The notes under the pieces were generated by a model, which was not told the DNA's origin, did not search any database, and saw only the letters and a list, made by a program, of their open reading frames with translations. From positions 295,502 to 359,501 of the forward strand of contig NZ_BMTF01000005.1 in NCBI RefSeq assembly GCF_014649535.1: a DNA stretch of 64,000 nt, written 5' to 3'. This document shows, piece by piece, positions 8,943 through 18,728 of the stretch. Both the position numbers and the translations under genes were made by a program. Positions within the stretch are counted from its first letter, which is position 1. Every line of letters starts with the position of its first letter. This DNA is from Streptomyces gelaticus (lineage in GTDB: Bacteria; Actinomycetota; Actinomycetes; Streptomycetales; Streptomycetaceae).

Positions 8943-9347
8943 TCAGGCCCTGCCGAGCGCCCGGTCCACGGCGATCTCGATAACGATCCGGTCCGGGTTG
9001 GGCCTCGGCGTGCGCCCGTAGCGTTCGGCGTAGCGGCGTACGGCGTCGGCCACCGCCTCGGGCTCCGTGCGCACCGTCGCGCGCCCCTCCAGCGTCGCCC
9101 AGCGGCGCCCGTCCATCTGGCAGACCGCCACCCGGGCGCCGTCCGGGCCCGCGGCCAGGACGTTGGCGGCCTTCCGGGTGTTCTTGCCGGTGATGATCCG
9201 CGCCAGCCTCGTCTCGGGGTCGTACGTCACGCCCACCGGCACCACGTGCGGTGTGCCGTCGGGGCGGGGCGTGGTCAGGGTGCACACATGCCGCGCCCGC
9301 CAGAAGGCGAGGTACTCGGGGCCGGGATTCGTCACGTCGACTGCCAT
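8943..9347 (-). CDS. PPOX-class F420-dependent/pyridoxamine 5'-phosphate oxidase-like protein
   Basis: A 134-residue split-barrel flavin- or F420-binding protein. Typical stretches are FWRARHVCTLTTPRPDGTPHVVPVG, KNTRKAANVLAAGPDGARVAVCQMDGRRWATLEGRATV and RYGRTPRPNPDRIVIEI. Small single-domain members in actinobacteria are often F420-dependent reductases; cofactor and substrate cannot be read here. The ATG at 9347 was chosen although there is no Shine-Dalgarno site: TACGCT at 9354-9359 on the minus strand sits 6 bases upstream, so the transcript is probably leaderless. It lies 120 bp from the divergent clpB operators but has no HAIR site of its own. Confidence 0.85.
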   Translation of the reverse strand: MAVDVTNPGPEYLAFWRARHVCTLTTPRPDGTPHVVPVGVTYDPETRLARIITGKNTRKAANVLAAGPDGARVAVCQMDGRRWATLEGRATVRTEPEAVADAVRRYAERYGRTPRPNPDRIVIEIAVDRALGRA

Positions 9348-9466
9348 GGGGACAGCGTAGGCAGCGCGGGAACGGTGCGGGTCCGCTGCCCCGCCCCGGT
9401 GGCCCGGGGGCCGTGCGGCCGGTCCACTCGGAGCAGGGGCCCGGCGCGGATACCTCACGGCATCAA

Positions 9467-9487
9467 GTTGAGTGGAGTAGACTCAAC
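9467..9487. promoter_or_regulatory. HAIR operator 1 (HspR site) of clpB
   Basis: GTTGAGT-N7-ACTCAAC is a perfect dyad and a close match to the HAIR consensus. It lies 93 bases upstream of the clpB start. No convincing -35/-10 pair could be fixed around it. Confidence 0.88.
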
Positions 9488-9492
9488 ATGGG

Positions 9493-9513
9493 ATTGAGTG
9501 GAATAGGCTCAAC
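9493..9513. promoter_or_regulatory. HAIR operator 2 (HspR site) of clpB
   Basis: ATTGAGT-N7-GCTCAAC is an imperfect HAIR whose left arm starts exactly 26 bp after that of operator 1, half the 52-bp spacing at dnaK. Confidence 0.75.
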
Positions 9514-9579
9514 TTTATGCACGTTGAATAAGTCAGTGTTGTGAAGAGAGCCAGTCGCCGCAAGGAGGAGAAAGCGCAC

Positions 9580-12180
9580 GTGGACGCCGAGCTGACCAAC
9601 AAGAGCCGGGACGCCATCAACGCGGCCACCAGCAGGGCCGTGAAGGACGGGCACCCCGATCTGACCCCCGGGCACCTGCTGCTCGCGCTGCTCTCGGGCG
9701 AGGACAACGAGAACATCACCGATCTGCTCGCCGCCGTCGAGGCCGACCAGATCGCCGTACGCGCCGCGACCGAACGGCTGCTGGGCGCCCAGCCCAGCGT
9801 CACCGGCTCGACCGTCGCCCCGCCGCAGCCCAATCGCGAGCTGCTCGCCGTCATCGCCGATGCCGCGCAGCGCGCGAAGGAGCTCGGCGACGACTACCTC
9901 TCCACCGAGCACCTGCTGATCGGTATCGCGGCCGAGGGCGGCCGCGCCGGTGAGATCCTCAGTGGACAGGGGGCCGGCGCGAAGAAGCTGCTGGACGCAT
10001 TCGAGAAGAGCAGGGGAGGGCGCCGGGTGACCACACCCGACCCGGAAGGGCAGTACAAGGCACTGGAGAAGTTCGGTACGGACTTCACAGCGGCCGCGCG
10101 CGAGGGCAAGCTCGACCCGGTCATCGGGCGCGACCAGGAGATCCGCCGCGTCGTCCAGGTCCTCTCCCGCCGCACCAAGAACAACCCCGTGCTCATCGGC
10201 GAGCCCGGCGTCGGCAAGACGGCCGTCGTCGAGGGCCTCGCCCAGCGCATCGTCAAGGGCGACGTCCCCGAGTCCCTGAGGAACAAGCGGCTCGTCTCCC
10301 TCGACCTCGGCGCGATGGTCGCGGGCGCCAAGTACCGCGGCGAGTTCGAGGAGCGCCTGAAGACCGTCCTCTCCGAGATCAAGGACAGCGACGGGCAGAT
10401 CATCACCTTCATCGACGAGCTGCACACCGTCGTCGGCGCGGGTGCCGGCGGCGACTCCGCCATGGACGCCGGCAACATGCTCAAGCCGATGCTGGCCCGC
10501 GGCGAGCTCCGCATGGTCGGCGCGACGACGCTCGACGAGTACCGCGAGCGGATCGAGAAGGACCCCGCCCTGGAGCGCCGCTTCCAGCAGGTGCTGGTGG
10601 CCGAGCCGAGCGTCGAGGACACCATCGCGATCCTGCGTGGGCTCAAGGGCCGTTACGAGGCCCACCACAAGGTCTCCATCGCCGACTCCGCGCTGGTGGC
10701 CGCCGCGACGCTCTCCGACCGCTACATCACCTCGCGCTTCCTCCCCGACAAGGCCATCGACCTGGTCGACGAGTCGGCGTCCCGGCTGCGCATGGAGATC
10801 GACTCCTCGCCGGTCGAGATCGACGAGCTCCAGCGCGCCGTCGACCGCCTCCACATGGAGGAGCTGGCGCTCAAGACCGAGACCGACCCCGGCTCCCGGC
10901 AGCGCCTGGAGAAGCTGCGCCGCGACCTCGCCGACAAGGAGGAGGAGCTGCGCGGCCTCAACGCCCGCTGGGAGAAGGAGAAGCAGGGCCTCAACCGCGT
11001 CGGTGAGCTGAAGGAACGTCTCGACGAACTGCACGGCCAGGCCGAACGCGCCCAGCGCGACGGTGACTTCGACACCGCATCCAAGCTTCTCTACGGGGAG
11101 ATCCCGGGCCTGGAACGGGAGTTGGCCGAGGCGTCCGAGGCCGAGCAGGAGGCCGCCAAGGACACGATGGTCAAGGAGGAGGTCGGCCCGGACGACATCG
11201 CCGACGTCGTCAGCTCCTGGACCGGCATCCCCGCCGGACGCCTGCTGGAGGGCGAGACCCAGAAGCTGCTGCGCATGGAGGACGAGATCGGCAAGCGCCT
11301 CATCGGGCAGAGCGAGGCCGTGCGGGCGGTGTCCGACGCGGTACGTCGCACCCGCGCCGGAATCGCCGACCCCGACCGGCCCACCGGATCGTTCCTCTTC
11401 CTCGGCCCGACCGGTGTCGGCAAGACTGAGCTGGCGAAGGCACTCGCCGACTTCCTGTTCGACGACGAGCGGGCCATGGTCCGCATCGACATGAGCGAGT
11501 ACGGCGAGAAGCACAGCGTGGCGCGGCTCGTCGGCGCCCCGCCCGGCTACGTCGGCTACGAGGAGGGCGGCCAGCTCACCGAGGCGGTCCGCCGCCGCCC
11601 GTACAGCGTCGTGCTGCTGGACGAGGTCGAGAAGGCCCACCCCGAGGTCTTCGACATCCTGCTCCAGGTCCTCGACGACGGCCGGCTCACCGACGGGCAG
11701 GGCCGGACGGTGGACTTCCGCAACACCATCCTGATCCTGACCTCCAACCTCGGCAGCCAGTTCCTGGTCGACCCGCTGACCAAGCCCGAGGAGAAGAAGG
11801 CACAGGTCCTGGAGCTCGTGCGGGCCTCGTTCAAGCCGGAGTTCCTCAACCGGCTCGACGACCTGGTGGTCTTCTCCGCGCTCTCCGGCGACGAGCTGTC
11901 GCACATCGCGCAGCTCCAGATCGACCGGCTCGCCGGTCGCCTGGCCGACCGCCGGCTCACCCTCGACGTCACGCCCGAGGCCCTGGCCTGGCTGGCCGAG
12001 GAGGGCAACGACCCGGCCTACGGGGCACGGCCGCTGCGCCGCCTCATCCAGACGGCGATCGGCGACCGGCTGGCGAAGGAGATCCTCGCGGGCGAGGTCA
12101 GGGACGGGGACACCGTCCGGGTGGACCGGGTCGGGGACGACCTGCTCGTCGGGCCCGCGGCCTCGGGCGGGGCCGCGTAG
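9580..12180 (+). CDS. clpB: ClpB disaggregase (Hsp100)
   Basis: An 866-residue hexameric AAA+ ATPase that works with DnaK to rescue aggregated proteins. The order is an N-terminal Clp repeat domain ([12 protein letters not shown]), a first ATPase with Walker A GEPGVGKT near residue 208, a middle coiled-coil domain (about 400-520), a second ATPase with Walker A GPTGVGKT near residue 609 and [14 protein letters not shown], and a C-terminal D2-small domain. The GTG at 9580 gives [13 protein letters not shown], with AAGGAGGAG upstream. An in-frame GTG at 9541 is less likely because the extra residues include that ribosome site. Two HAIR operators upstream place it in the HspR regulon. It is followed by a terminator and is monocistronic. 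Confidence 0.97.
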   Translation: MDAELTNKSRDAINAATSRAVKDGHPDLTPGHLLLALLSGEDNENITDLLAAVEADQIAVRAATERLLGAQPSVTGSTVAPPQPNRELLAVIADAAQRAKELGDDYLSTEHLLIGIAAEGGRAGEILSGQGAGAKKLLDAFEKSRGGRRVTTPDPEGQYKALEKFGTDFTAAAREGKLDPVIGRDQEIRRVVQVLSRRTKNNPVLIGEPGVGKTAVVEGLAQRIVKGDVPESLRNKRLVSLDLGAMVAGAKYRGEFEERLKTVLSEIKDSDGQIITFIDELHTVVGAGAGGDSAMDAGNMLKPMLARGELRMVGATTLDEYRERIEKDPALERRFQQVLVAEPSVEDTIAILRGLKGRYEAHHKVSIADSALVAAATLSDRYITSRFLPDKAIDLVDESASRLRMEIDSSPVEIDELQRAVDRLHMEELALKTETDPGSRQRLEKLRRDLADKEEELRGLNARWEKEKQGLNRVGELKERLDELHGQAERAQRDGDFDTASKLLYGEIPGLERELAEASEAEQEAAKDTMVKEEVGPDDIADVVSSWTGIPAGRLLEGETQKLLRMEDEIGKRLIGQSEAVRAVSDAVRRTRAGIADPDRPTGSFLFLGPTGVGKTELAKALADFLFDDERAMVRIDMSEYGEKHSVARLVGAPPGYVGYEEGGQLTEAVRRRPYSVVLLDEVEKAHPEVFDILLQVLDDGRLTDGQGRTVDFRNTILILTSNLGSQFLVDPLTKPEEKKAQVLELVRASFKPEFLNRLDDLVVFSALSGDELSHIAQLQIDRLAGRLADRRLTLDVTPEALAWLAEEGNDPAYGARPLRRLIQTAIGDRLAKEILAGEVRDGDTVRVDRVGDDLLVGPAASGGAA

Positions 12181-12206
12181 GCGGCACCCGGCCCGTTCGA
12201 TGCCGA

Positions 12207-12243
12207 GTCCCCGGCCGGAGAACCATGTGTTCCGGCCGGGGAC
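12207..12243 (+). terminator. Terminator of clpB
   Basis: Perfect 13-bp arms (12207-12219 and 12231-12243) with an 11-base loop, starting 26 bases after the clpB stop. Confidence 0.82.
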
Positions 12244-12269
12244 ATCTCGTCCGCACCGCCGGGCGGAAG

Positions 12270-12299
12270 GCCGTCGTGCCCCGGCCGGGACACGACGGC
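12270..12299. terminator. Second stem-loop downstream of clpB
   Basis: GCCGTCGTG at 12270-12278 pairs with CACGACGGC at 12291-12299, with further inner C-G pairing. It may back up the first terminator. No gene lies between the two. Confidence 0.5.
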
Positions 12300-12604
12300 G
12301 CCGCCGTGCTGAAGACGAGGGATTGCGGTGATTCCGGGAGGAAGGGGAAGTGGCCGCCGTCATCGGTGATCCATTGTTCAACATCGGTATTGCGCCAAAC
12401 GCCTTGCCTCGCGCCGACGGGCGGCACCCCTCGTCCCGGCTCCGTCCCGAGCCGTATCACCCGCCCCTGACAAGGGACTTCCGCTCGGATGCGGACAGCG
12501 TCCGCCCAGCGGTGCGCGCATAATCAGGACAGCTCGGGGCGTCCGTCGTGCCCTGCTCGCAAGCAGGGCTGGGGACCGAATTCGGCAGTCGATAGCGTGC
12601 CCGC
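12300..12604. other. Intergenic region upstream of the MFS transporter
   Basis: No gene seen. A 7-bp-arm inverted repeat, GCCCTGC-N6-GCAGGGC (12551-12570), lies just upstream of a TAGCGT -10 box (12594-12599) that ends five bases before the MFS start codon. The repeat may be an operator for the transporter. Confidence 0.35.
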
Positions 12605-13870
12605 ATGAACGAGCGGATAGGCGATGAGATCAATCCGGGGCCAAAAGAGCCCAGATCTGACAATCTCTTTCACCTTGGCGAATTCCGAACCCTTTGGGCT
12701 GCGTACGCTCAGTCGATCCTGGGCGACCAGCTGGCACGCGTGGCCCTGTCGTTGCTCGTGTTCGAACGCACCGACTCGCCGGGCTGGACCGCTGCGACGT
12801 ATGCGCTGACCACCCTGCCGGCTCTGCTGTCCGGGGTGTTCCTGTCCGGCCTGGCGGACCGGTTCCCCCGGCGCACGGTCATGATCAGCTGCGACCTGGT
12901 GCGGATGGTGCTGGTCGGGCTGATGGCCCTGCCCGGGATGCCCCTGCCGCTGCTCGCCGGGCTGCTGGTGCTGGCGCAGCTGGCCGAGGCGCCCTTCGGC
13001 GCCGCCCAGGGCGCGCTGCTGCCCACCGTGCTCGGCGCGCAGAAGTACGAACGCGGGCAGCGGGTCATGCAGATCACCCACCAGGTCGGACAGCTGGTCG
13101 GCTTCGCCGGCGGAGGTCTGCTGGCCGCGTGGCTGGGCAGCAACCTCTCCCTGGGCGTGAACGCGCTGACCTTCCTTCTGTCGGCGGCCCTGGTCACGTT
13201 CGGCGTGACGGCCCGTCCCGCGGCGAGCGCCGATGCCCGCAAGGCGCGGCTCGGCGCACAGGTCGGGGGCGCGGCCGCGCTGATCTGGTCGGACCGCAGG
13301 CTCCGGTCGCTGCTCGCCCTGGGGTGGCTCGCGGGGTTCGTCGTCCTGCCGGAAGGGCTGGCCGCCCCGTTCGCGGACGAGGCCGGCGGCGGCGCCTCCT
13401 CGGTGGGACTCCTGCTCGCCGCGCACCCGGCGGGAATGGTGCTGGGAGTGGCCCTGCTGGGGCGGGCCGAGGTCGGCGACGAGTCGCGGCGCCGCCTGCT
13501 CGGGCCGCTGGCGGTCGGTGCGAATCTGCCGCTGCTCGCCTACTGGCTCGACCCCGGAGTGGGCATGGCCGTTCTCCTGCTGCTGGTGGCCGGGGTGTGC
13601 TCCGCCTACCAGGTCACCGCCGGGGCCACCTTCGTGCTGCTGACGCCGGTCGAACGGCGTGGCCAGGTGCTGGGGCTCGCCAGGTCGGGCATTACCGCCA
13701 TCCAGGGGATCGGCGTCGCCGTGGGTGGTGTGGCGACGGAGCTGACCGGCTCGTCGGCGAACACCATCGGTGCGTCCGGACTCCTCGGGGTGCTGTGCGC
13801 GATCCTCGCCGCCGCCGCCTGGTCACGGGCGAGGGGAGCCGATGCGCAGATGATTCCCCGGAGGGCGTAG
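12605..13870 (+). CDS. MFS transporter (12-TM, drug-exporter-like)
   Basis: A 421-residue inner-membrane protein with roughly 12 hydrophobic segments in two halves. The loop after segment 2, SGLADRFPRRTVM, is the MFS motif A (GxLaDRxxRR). Similar Streptomyces proteins are annotated as MFS exporters; the substrate cannot be inferred. The start codon follows a TAGCGT -10 box by five bases, which suggests a leaderless message, and the first 20 residues are hydrophilic. No regulator gene is adjacent. Confidence 0.85.
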   Translation: MNERIGDEINPGPKEPRSDNLFHLGEFRTLWAAYAQSILGDQLARVALSLLVFERTDSPGWTAATYALTTLPALLSGVFLSGLADRFPRRTVMISCDLVRMVLVGLMALPGMPLPLLAGLLVLAQLAEAPFGAAQGALLPTVLGAQKYERGQRVMQITHQVGQLVGFAGGGLLAAWLGSNLSLGVNALTFLLSAALVTFGVTARPAASADARKARLGAQVGGAAALIWSDRRLRSLLALGWLAGFVVLPEGLAAPFADEAGGGASSVGLLLAAHPAGMVLGVALLGRAEVGDESRRRLLGPLAVGANLPLLAYWLDPGVGMAVLLLLVAGVCSAYQVTAGATFVLLTPVERRGQVLGLARSGITAIQGIGVAVGGVATELTGSSANTIGASGLLGVLCAILAAAAWSRARGADAQMIPRRA

Positions 13871-13941
13871 ACCCCCTGGCGGCGAATCGCGGCTAGGGTC
13901 GTCGGCAGGAAACCACGTGCGATCCACAGGAGTACCCAGCG

Positions 13942-14502
13942 ATGTCTATCGATCCGTCCTCGATTCCGAATTTCGGGGGCCAGCCCGAACCGCAGGCGGC
14001 AGGACCCGAGGGCCCCGTTGTCCCTGACCAGGACCTCGTCAAGCAGCTCCTCGACCAGATGGAGCTGAAGTACGTCGTCGACGACGAGGGCGACCTCGCG
14101 GCGCCGTGGGAGGACTTCCGCACGTACTTCATGTTCCGGGGCGAGGACGAGCAGCAGGTCTTCTCGGTCCGTACGTTCTACGACCGCCCGCACGCCGCGG
14201 ACCAGCGTCCGGTCCTCCTCGACGCGATCGACGACTGGAACCGCCGCACCCTGTGGCCCAAGGTCTACACGCACACCCACGAGCCCGAGGAGGGCTCCGA
14301 GGACACCGAGACCTCGGTCCGTCTGATCGGTGAGGCGCAGATGCTCATCGGTACCGGCGTCAGCCTGGAGCACTTCGTCTCGTCGACGGTCAGCTGGGTG
14401 CGCGCCTCGATCGAGTTCGACAAGTGGCTCCAGGAACGTCTGGGCCTGGCCCCGGCCGAGGAGAAGACGGACGGCGAGGACCCGGTCCCGCCGGGCGCCT
14501 GA
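13942..14502 (+). CDS. YbjN-domain protein
   Basis: A 186-residue soluble acidic protein. After a disordered Pro/Gly-rich N-terminus, the core (DQDLVKQLLDQMELKYVVDDEGDLAAPWEDFRTYF...) and the segment LLDAIDDWNRRTLWPKVYTH are typical of the YbjN/type III secretion chaperone-like fold. A second half (SVRLIGEAQMLIGTGVSLEHFVSSTVSWVRASIEFDKWL) completes it. The family is widespread in Streptomyces and its function is not established. CAGGAG precedes the ATG, and a TAGGGT -10 box is at 13894-13899. Confidence 0.85.
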   Translation: MSIDPSSIPNFGGQPEPQAAGPEGPVVPDQDLVKQLLDQMELKYVVDDEGDLAAPWEDFRTYFMFRGEDEQQVFSVRTFYDRPHAADQRPVLLDAIDDWNRRTLWPKVYTHTHEPEEGSEDTETSVRLIGEAQMLIGTGVSLEHFVSSTVSWVRASIEFDKWLQERLGLAPAEEKTDGEDPVPPGA

Positions 14503-14522
14503 GTCCCACGGCAGTGACACCC

Positions 14523-14563
14523 CACCCCGGGGCGGCGGTCCTCATGGCCGCCGTCCCGGGGTG
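14523..14563. terminator. Bidirectional terminator between convergent genes
   Basis: 16-bp arms with one mismatch (14523-14538 and 14548-14563) and a 9-base loop, between the YbjN-like gene and the minus-strand aminotransferase. Confidence 0.82.
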
Positions 14564-14571
14564 CTGTCGTT

Positions 14572-15750
14572 TCAGGAAGCCAGGCGTCGCAGGCGGCCGA
14601 CCGCCTCGTGCAGGACCTCGTCCTTCTTGCAGAAGGTGAAGCGGACCTGAGCGCGGCCCGCCTCGGGGTCGTCGTAGAAGACGGAGTTGGGGACGGCGAC
14701 GACGCCGCAGCGTTCGGGGAGGACGCGGCAGAAGGCGTAGGCGTCCTTCTCGCCGAAGCGGGTGATGTCGGTGGTGATGAAGTACGTGCCCTGGGGCTGG
14801 TGGACCTCGAACCCGGCCACGCGCAGGCCGTCGCCGAGCAGGTCGCGCTTGCGTCGCAGGTCGGCGCGGAAGTTGTCGAAGTACGCGTCCGGCAGGCGCA
14901 GCGCCTCGGCGACGGCGTACTGGAACGGGCCCGCGCTGACGTAGGTCAGGTACTGCTTGGCCGTCCGGACGGCGGCGACGAGCGGGGCGGCCGCGACGAC
15001 CCAGCCGACCTTCCAGCCCGTGTACGAGAAGGTCTTGCCGGCGGACGAGATCGAGACCGTGCGCTCGCGCATGCCGGGCAGTGAGATCAGCGGGATGTGT
15101 TCGCCCTCGAAGACCAGGTGCTCGTAGACCTCGTCGGTGACCACCAGGAGGTCGTGCTCCACGGCCAGTCCGGCGATCGTGGTCAGCTCCTCGCGGGTGA
15201 GGACCATGCCCGTCGGGTTGTGGGGGCTGTTCAGCAGCAGCAGCCGGGTGCGGGGCGTGATCGCGTCCCGGAGGGCGTCGAGATCGGGGCGGAAGTCCGG
15301 GGCGCGCAGGGTCAGCGGGACTCGTACGCCGCCGGCCATGGCGATGCAGGCGGCGTACGAGTCGTAGAAGGGCTCGAACGCGATGACCTCGTCGCCCGGT
15401 TCGAGCAGGGCGAGCATCGCGGCGGCGATGGCCTCGGTGGCACCGGCGGTGACCAGGACCTCGGTGTCGGGGTCGAGGCTGAGGCCGTAGCGCCGTCGCT
15501 GGTGGTCGGCGATCGCGGTGCGCAGTTCGGGCACGCCGGGGCCCGGCGGGTACTGGTTGCCGCGCCCGTCGCGCAAGGCCCGTACCGCGGCCTCCCGGAT
15601 CTCCTCGGGGCCGTCGGTGTCGGGGAAGCCCTGGCCGAGGTTGATGGAGCCGGTCCGTACGGCAAGCGCCGACATCTCCGCGAAGATCGTCGTACCGAAC
15701 CCGGCGAGGCGGCGGTTGAGCAGCGGTCGTCCCTGTGTCATGGCTGTCAT
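14572..15750 (-). CDS. PLP-dependent class I/II aminotransferase (kynurenine/methionine transaminase-like)
   Basis: A 392-residue fold-type I PLP enzyme. Landmarks are INLGQGFPDTDGPEEI, NQYPPGPGVPELR, LLLNSPHNPTGMVLT, VTDEVYEHLVFEG, and SSAGKTFSYTGWKVGW with the cofactor lysine, then VRFTFCKK with the substrate-binding arginine. The GQGFPD and Y-PGxG signatures are shared with kynurenine-oxoglutarate and methionine transaminases. A kynurenine pathway lies 11 kb away, so kynurenine is a possible substrate, but nothing in the local context demands it. ATG codons at 15750 and 15741 are both possible. Confidence 0.88.
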   Translation of the reverse strand: MTAMTQGRPLLNRRLAGFGTTIFAEMSALAVRTGSINLGQGFPDTDGPEEIREAAVRALRDGRGNQYPPGPGVPELRTAIADHQRRRYGLSLDPDTEVLVTAGATEAIAAAMLALLEPGDEVIAFEPFYDSYAACIAMAGGVRVPLTLRAPDFRPDLDALRDAITPRTRLLLLNSPHNPTGMVLTREELTTIAGLAVEHDLLVVTDEVYEHLVFEGEHIPLISLPGMRERTVSISSAGKTFSYTGWKVGWVVAAAPLVAAVRTAKQYLTYVSAGPFQYAVAEALRLPDAYFDNFRADLRRKRDLLGDGLRVAGFEVHQPQGTYFITTDITRFGEKDAYAFCRVLPERCGVVAVPNSVFYDDPEAGRAQVRFTFCKKDEVLHEAVGRLRRLAS

Positions 15751-15877
15751 CCTGCGCGGAAGCTCTGGAGTTGCTCAAGTCTGCTTTGGCCCTCCGGGGT
15801 TGGGGGCATCCCCCACACACGCGATACGCGCGGAAGCGGGGGGACCTCGCTTCGGGGGACGGAAGGACGTGAGGTAG

Positions 15878-16165
15878 GTGACGGTCTTGGTGGGAGTGGT
15901 GATAGCGGTCGGCCTGATCGCGCTGTTGGTCTCGGTCCTGGTGAAAGCCGGGAACAGGTCGAAGGCGGGCAGGCGCGGCTCGCGGCGGAGGTCCGGCGGC
16001 AGCTCGGGCGGGGGCAGTTGGTGGGCGGGGGGTGACAGCGGCGGCGGTACGTCCTGCGGAAGCAGCAGCAGTCACTCCGGAGGCCATTCGTGCGGCGGCG
16101 GCCACTCCTCGTGCGGCGGCGGATCGTCGTGCGGCGGCGGGGGCGGATGCGGCGGAGGCAGCTGA
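15878..16165 (+). CDS. Small membrane-anchored protein with Gly/Ser/Cys/His-rich tail
   Basis: A 95-residue protein of unknown function. One transmembrane helix (residues 3-22, TVLVGVVIAVGLIALLVSVL) is followed by a basic patch (KAGNRSKAGRRGSRRRS) and a low-complexity tail. The tail holds five cysteines (60, 72, 79, 85, 91) and three histidines embedded in Gly and Ser. Cys/His spacing of this kind could bind metal or be cross-linked, but low complexity alone could explain it. The positive patch predicts that the tail is cytoplasmic. GAGG/GGAAGGA precede the GTG start. A strong terminator follows. Confidence 0.6.
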   Translation: MTVLVGVVIAVGLIALLVSVLVKAGNRSKAGRRGSRRRSGGSSGGGSWWAGGDSGGGTSCGSSSSHSGGHSCGGGHSSCGGGSSCGGGGGCGGGS

Positions 16166-16185
16166 CCCGGGCCGCTGGTTCCCAA

Positions 16186-16221
16186 GTGCCCGGCGGGTGA
16201 ACTCCCGCCGGGCACCTTTTT
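16186..16221 (+). terminator. Intrinsic terminator after the Gly/Cys-rich gene
   Basis: Perfect 12-bp arms (16186-16197 and 16204-16215), a 6-base loop and a run of five T. This is the most canonical rho-independent terminator in the window and supports the upstream small gene being expressed. Confidence 0.95.
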
Positions 16222-16460
16222 GTTGGGGCTTTTGCGCGTGGCCGTTGAACAGGTGATCCGAGAGGCCCCCGAGCGGATGGAAACCACGGCAAGTTGGGTA
16301 AAAACGCTGTGGATGCGACCTATTCGTGGTTCCCTCGGTGGAGAGAACATTCAGCCCTCGGACCCTAGTTGGACCTGATCGGGCGCTACCCACCTCCCAC
16401 GTGCATCGCGTCGGGGGCGTCCCCTGTCCATGTGTCCATGCTTGCTTGCGGAGCCGACTC
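16222..16460. other. Intergenic region upstream of the DUF2617 gene
   Basis: Less GC-rich than its surroundings in places (for example GTTGGGTAAAAACG near 16294). No gene, repeat or convincing promoter pair was recognised. Confidence 0.3.
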
Positions 16461-17003
16461 ATGCTCACGACCCTCCAGACGGCATATTCCGATACCCGTG
16501 CGGCCGACCTGGCCTGGGCGCTGGGGCGTGAACCGCTCCCCGCCCTGGCCGTGCTCGACCTCGATCTCGCGGGTGCCCGGCTGCAGATGCGCCTGCTCGG
16601 CGCCTCCCACCAGGTGCTCCTCGAAGAGGACCGCGGCACCTGTTCCGAAACCGTCGCGTGCATCTCCGGCAGCAGCACACCGCTGCCGCTCGGTGTCTCC
16701 AAGCGGCTCGGGGAGTGGGAGTACGAATTCGCGGCGCGCGTCGAGACGCTCTCGGCGGGCTCGTTCGCGGGGCGCGCGCAGGAACTCCTCGCGCTGGTGG
16801 CCGACCATCCCCACGGCCTCGCCGGGACGTTCCCCGGCAGCCCGCACGCCTTCACCGCGATGCTGGCCCAGCGGGCCGAGGGCCAGGTGCGGTGGCGCAC
16901 CTGGCATGCGTACCCGCAGGAGGGGCAGTTGGTGGTGACGCGCACCCGGGTGGGGGCGCGGATGCCGTCGGATGCGCCCCGAGAAGTCCCAACTCCGTTG
17001 TGA
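16461..17003 (+). CDS. DUF2617 family protein
   Basis: A 180-residue soluble protein of the actinobacterial DUF2617 family. Recognisable stretches are AADLAWALGREPLPALAVLDL, LRLLGASHQVLLEE-like (MRLLGASHQVLLEEDRG) and GEWEYEFAARVETL. No catalytic motif is apparent. The ATG at 16461 has GGAG 7 bases upstream; the frame extends 45 codons further upstream without coding character. It lies 63 bp before the spermidine-synthase-like gene, which has its own -10 box. Confidence 0.85.
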   Translation: MLTTLQTAYSDTRAADLAWALGREPLPALAVLDLDLAGARLQMRLLGASHQVLLEEDRGTCSETVACISGSSTPLPLGVSKRLGEWEYEFAARVETLSAGSFAGRAQELLALVADHPHGLAGTFPGSPHAFTAMLAQRAEGQVRWRTWHAYPQEGQLVVTRTRVGARMPSDAPREVPTPL

Positions 17004-17066
17004 TCACACCACTTGCATCCTTGTGGGTGACAGGCTGCCACGGAGTCGTGACGTAGCGTTCGCCTC

Positions 17067-18665
17067 ATGATCGACCAGCAGGTGCCGCTGCGAGGGGGCG
17101 CGGCGTTTCTTCCCGTACGGCCGAGGACCGGTCGATGTCTCGTGCTGGCCGCAGTCTTCGTCTGTGCCGCCTGCGGTCTGGTGTACGAGCTCGAACTGGT
17201 GGCGCTCGCCTCCTATTTGATCGGTGATTCCGTCACCCAGGCATCGGTCGTGCTCTCCGTGATGGTGTTCGCGATGGGCGTCGGATCGCTTCTCGCGAAA
17301 CGTTTACGCAGCCGTGCCGCAGTGGGGTTCGGGCTGATCGAGGCGGCTCTCGCGCTCGTCGGCGGCTCCTCGGCGCTCGTGCTGTACGCGTCGTTCGCCT
17401 GGATCGGGGAGTCGCGGTACGCCCTGGTGGGCTTCTCGCTCACGATCGGCATCCTGATCGGTGCGGAGATCCCGCTGCTGATGACCTTGATCCAGCGCGT
17501 CGACCGGCAGGACGCGGGCGGCGCCGTCGCGGATCTCTTCGCCGCCGACTACGTGGGCGCACTGGTCGGCGGGCTCGCGTTCCCCTTTCTGCTGCTGCCG
17601 GGGCTCGGGCAGCTCACCGGGGCGCTGGGCACCGGCGCGGTCAACGCGGCGGCGGGCGGGGTGCTGGTGCTCTGTGTGTTCCGGCGCGATCTCACCCCGC
17701 GCTCGCGCCGGCTGCTGATCCTGTCCAACGTGGCGGTGATCGCCGTGCTGGCCGTCGCCACCACGTTGGTCGACGACTTCGAGCGCGCGGCGCGGCGCGC
17801 GGTGTACGGGGACGGGGTGCGGGTCGCGGTGCAGACCGAGGTCCAGGAGGTGGTGTTGACGGGGTCGGGCCGCAGCTCCCTGGACCTGTATCTGGACGGA
17901 CGGCTGCGGGTCAGCGCCCGCGACGAGTACCGCTACCACGAGGCGCTGGTGCACCCGGCGATGAACGGGCCGCAGACCCGCGTCCTGATCCTGGGCGGCG
18001 GCGACGGCCTCGCCGCCCGGGAGGTGCTGCGCTACCCGGACGTACGCGCCGTCACCGTGGTCGAGCTCGACCGGGGAGTCACCCGCCTGGCCCGTACCGA
18101 CCAGGCGCTCTCGGAGCTGAACCGCCACGCGTTCCGCGACCCGCGGGTCACGTCCGTCACCGCGGACGCCTTCAACTGGCTGCGGGCGGCGCACGGCCGC
18201 TACGACGTGGTGATCTCCGACCTGCCCGATCCGGGGATCTCCACCAGTACGAAGCTCTACTCGGCGGAGTTCTACGGCCTGGTCGCCGAGTCGCTCGCGC
18301 CCGGCGGCCGGCTGGTGGTGCACGGGGGCCCGCCGCTCTCCCGGCCGCGCACGTTCTGGACGGTCGAGGCGTCGATGCGGGCGGCGGGCCTGCACACCCG
18401 GCCGTACCGGATGAGCGGCCGGCTCTCCGACTCCGCGGCCGGTCCCGACCGGGCCACCCACCGGGCACGCCCCGTGCACGGCTGGGGCTTCGTGCTCGCT
18501 GCCGCGGGGAAGCGGCCGGATCTCGGCCTCGCCGCGCAGGCACCGGCGCTGCGGTCGATGACGGAGCCCGCGCTCCTGGACGCGGGGCGGGAGGCGGAGC
18601 GGGGGCGGCTGCCGGGGCTGCCGCCGTCGACGCTGGTGCATCCGCGGTACTGGGAGGACCGGTGA
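17067..18665 (+). CDS. Membrane-fused spermidine synthase-like aminopropyltransferase
   Basis: A 532-residue protein with about seven hydrophobic segments in residues 20-235, then a soluble Rossmann methyltransferase-like domain. That domain carries polyamine-synthase hallmarks: [44 protein letters not shown] and VISDLPDP. Classical SpeE uses decarboxylated S-adenosylmethionine and putrescine. Membrane-fused relatives are common in bacteria and their substrates are mostly untested. TAGCGT at 17054-17059 ends 7 bases before the ATG, so transcription is probably leaderless. The C-terminal 90 residues are Arg/Ala-rich and divergent. Confidence 0.87.
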   Translation: MIDQQVPLRGGAAFLPVRPRTGRCLVLAAVFVCAACGLVYELELVALASYLIGDSVTQASVVLSVMVFAMGVGSLLAKRLRSRAAVGFGLIEAALALVGGSSALVLYASFAWIGESRYALVGFSLTIGILIGAEIPLLMTLIQRVDRQDAGGAVADLFAADYVGALVGGLAFPFLLLPGLGQLTGALGTGAVNAAAGGVLVLCVFRRDLTPRSRRLLILSNVAVIAVLAVATTLVDDFERAARRAVYGDGVRVAVQTEVQEVVLTGSGRSSLDLYLDGRLRVSARDEYRYHEALVHPAMNGPQTRVLILGGGDGLAAREVLRYPDVRAVTVVELDRGVTRLARTDQALSELNRHAFRDPRVTSVTADAFNWLRAAHGRYDVVISDLPDPGISTSTKLYSAEFYGLVAESLAPGGRLVVHGGPPLSRPRTFWTVEASMRAAGLHTRPYRMSGRLSDSAAGPDRATHRARPVHGWGFVLAAAGKRPDLGLAAQAPALRSMTEPALLDAGREAERGRLPGLPPSTLVHPRYWEDR

Positions 18666-18728
18666 GCGGCGGCCTCACGGACGCGGAACCGCTGACGTGG
18701 CGGCCGGGGCTGAGTAGGCTCGGTTTCC

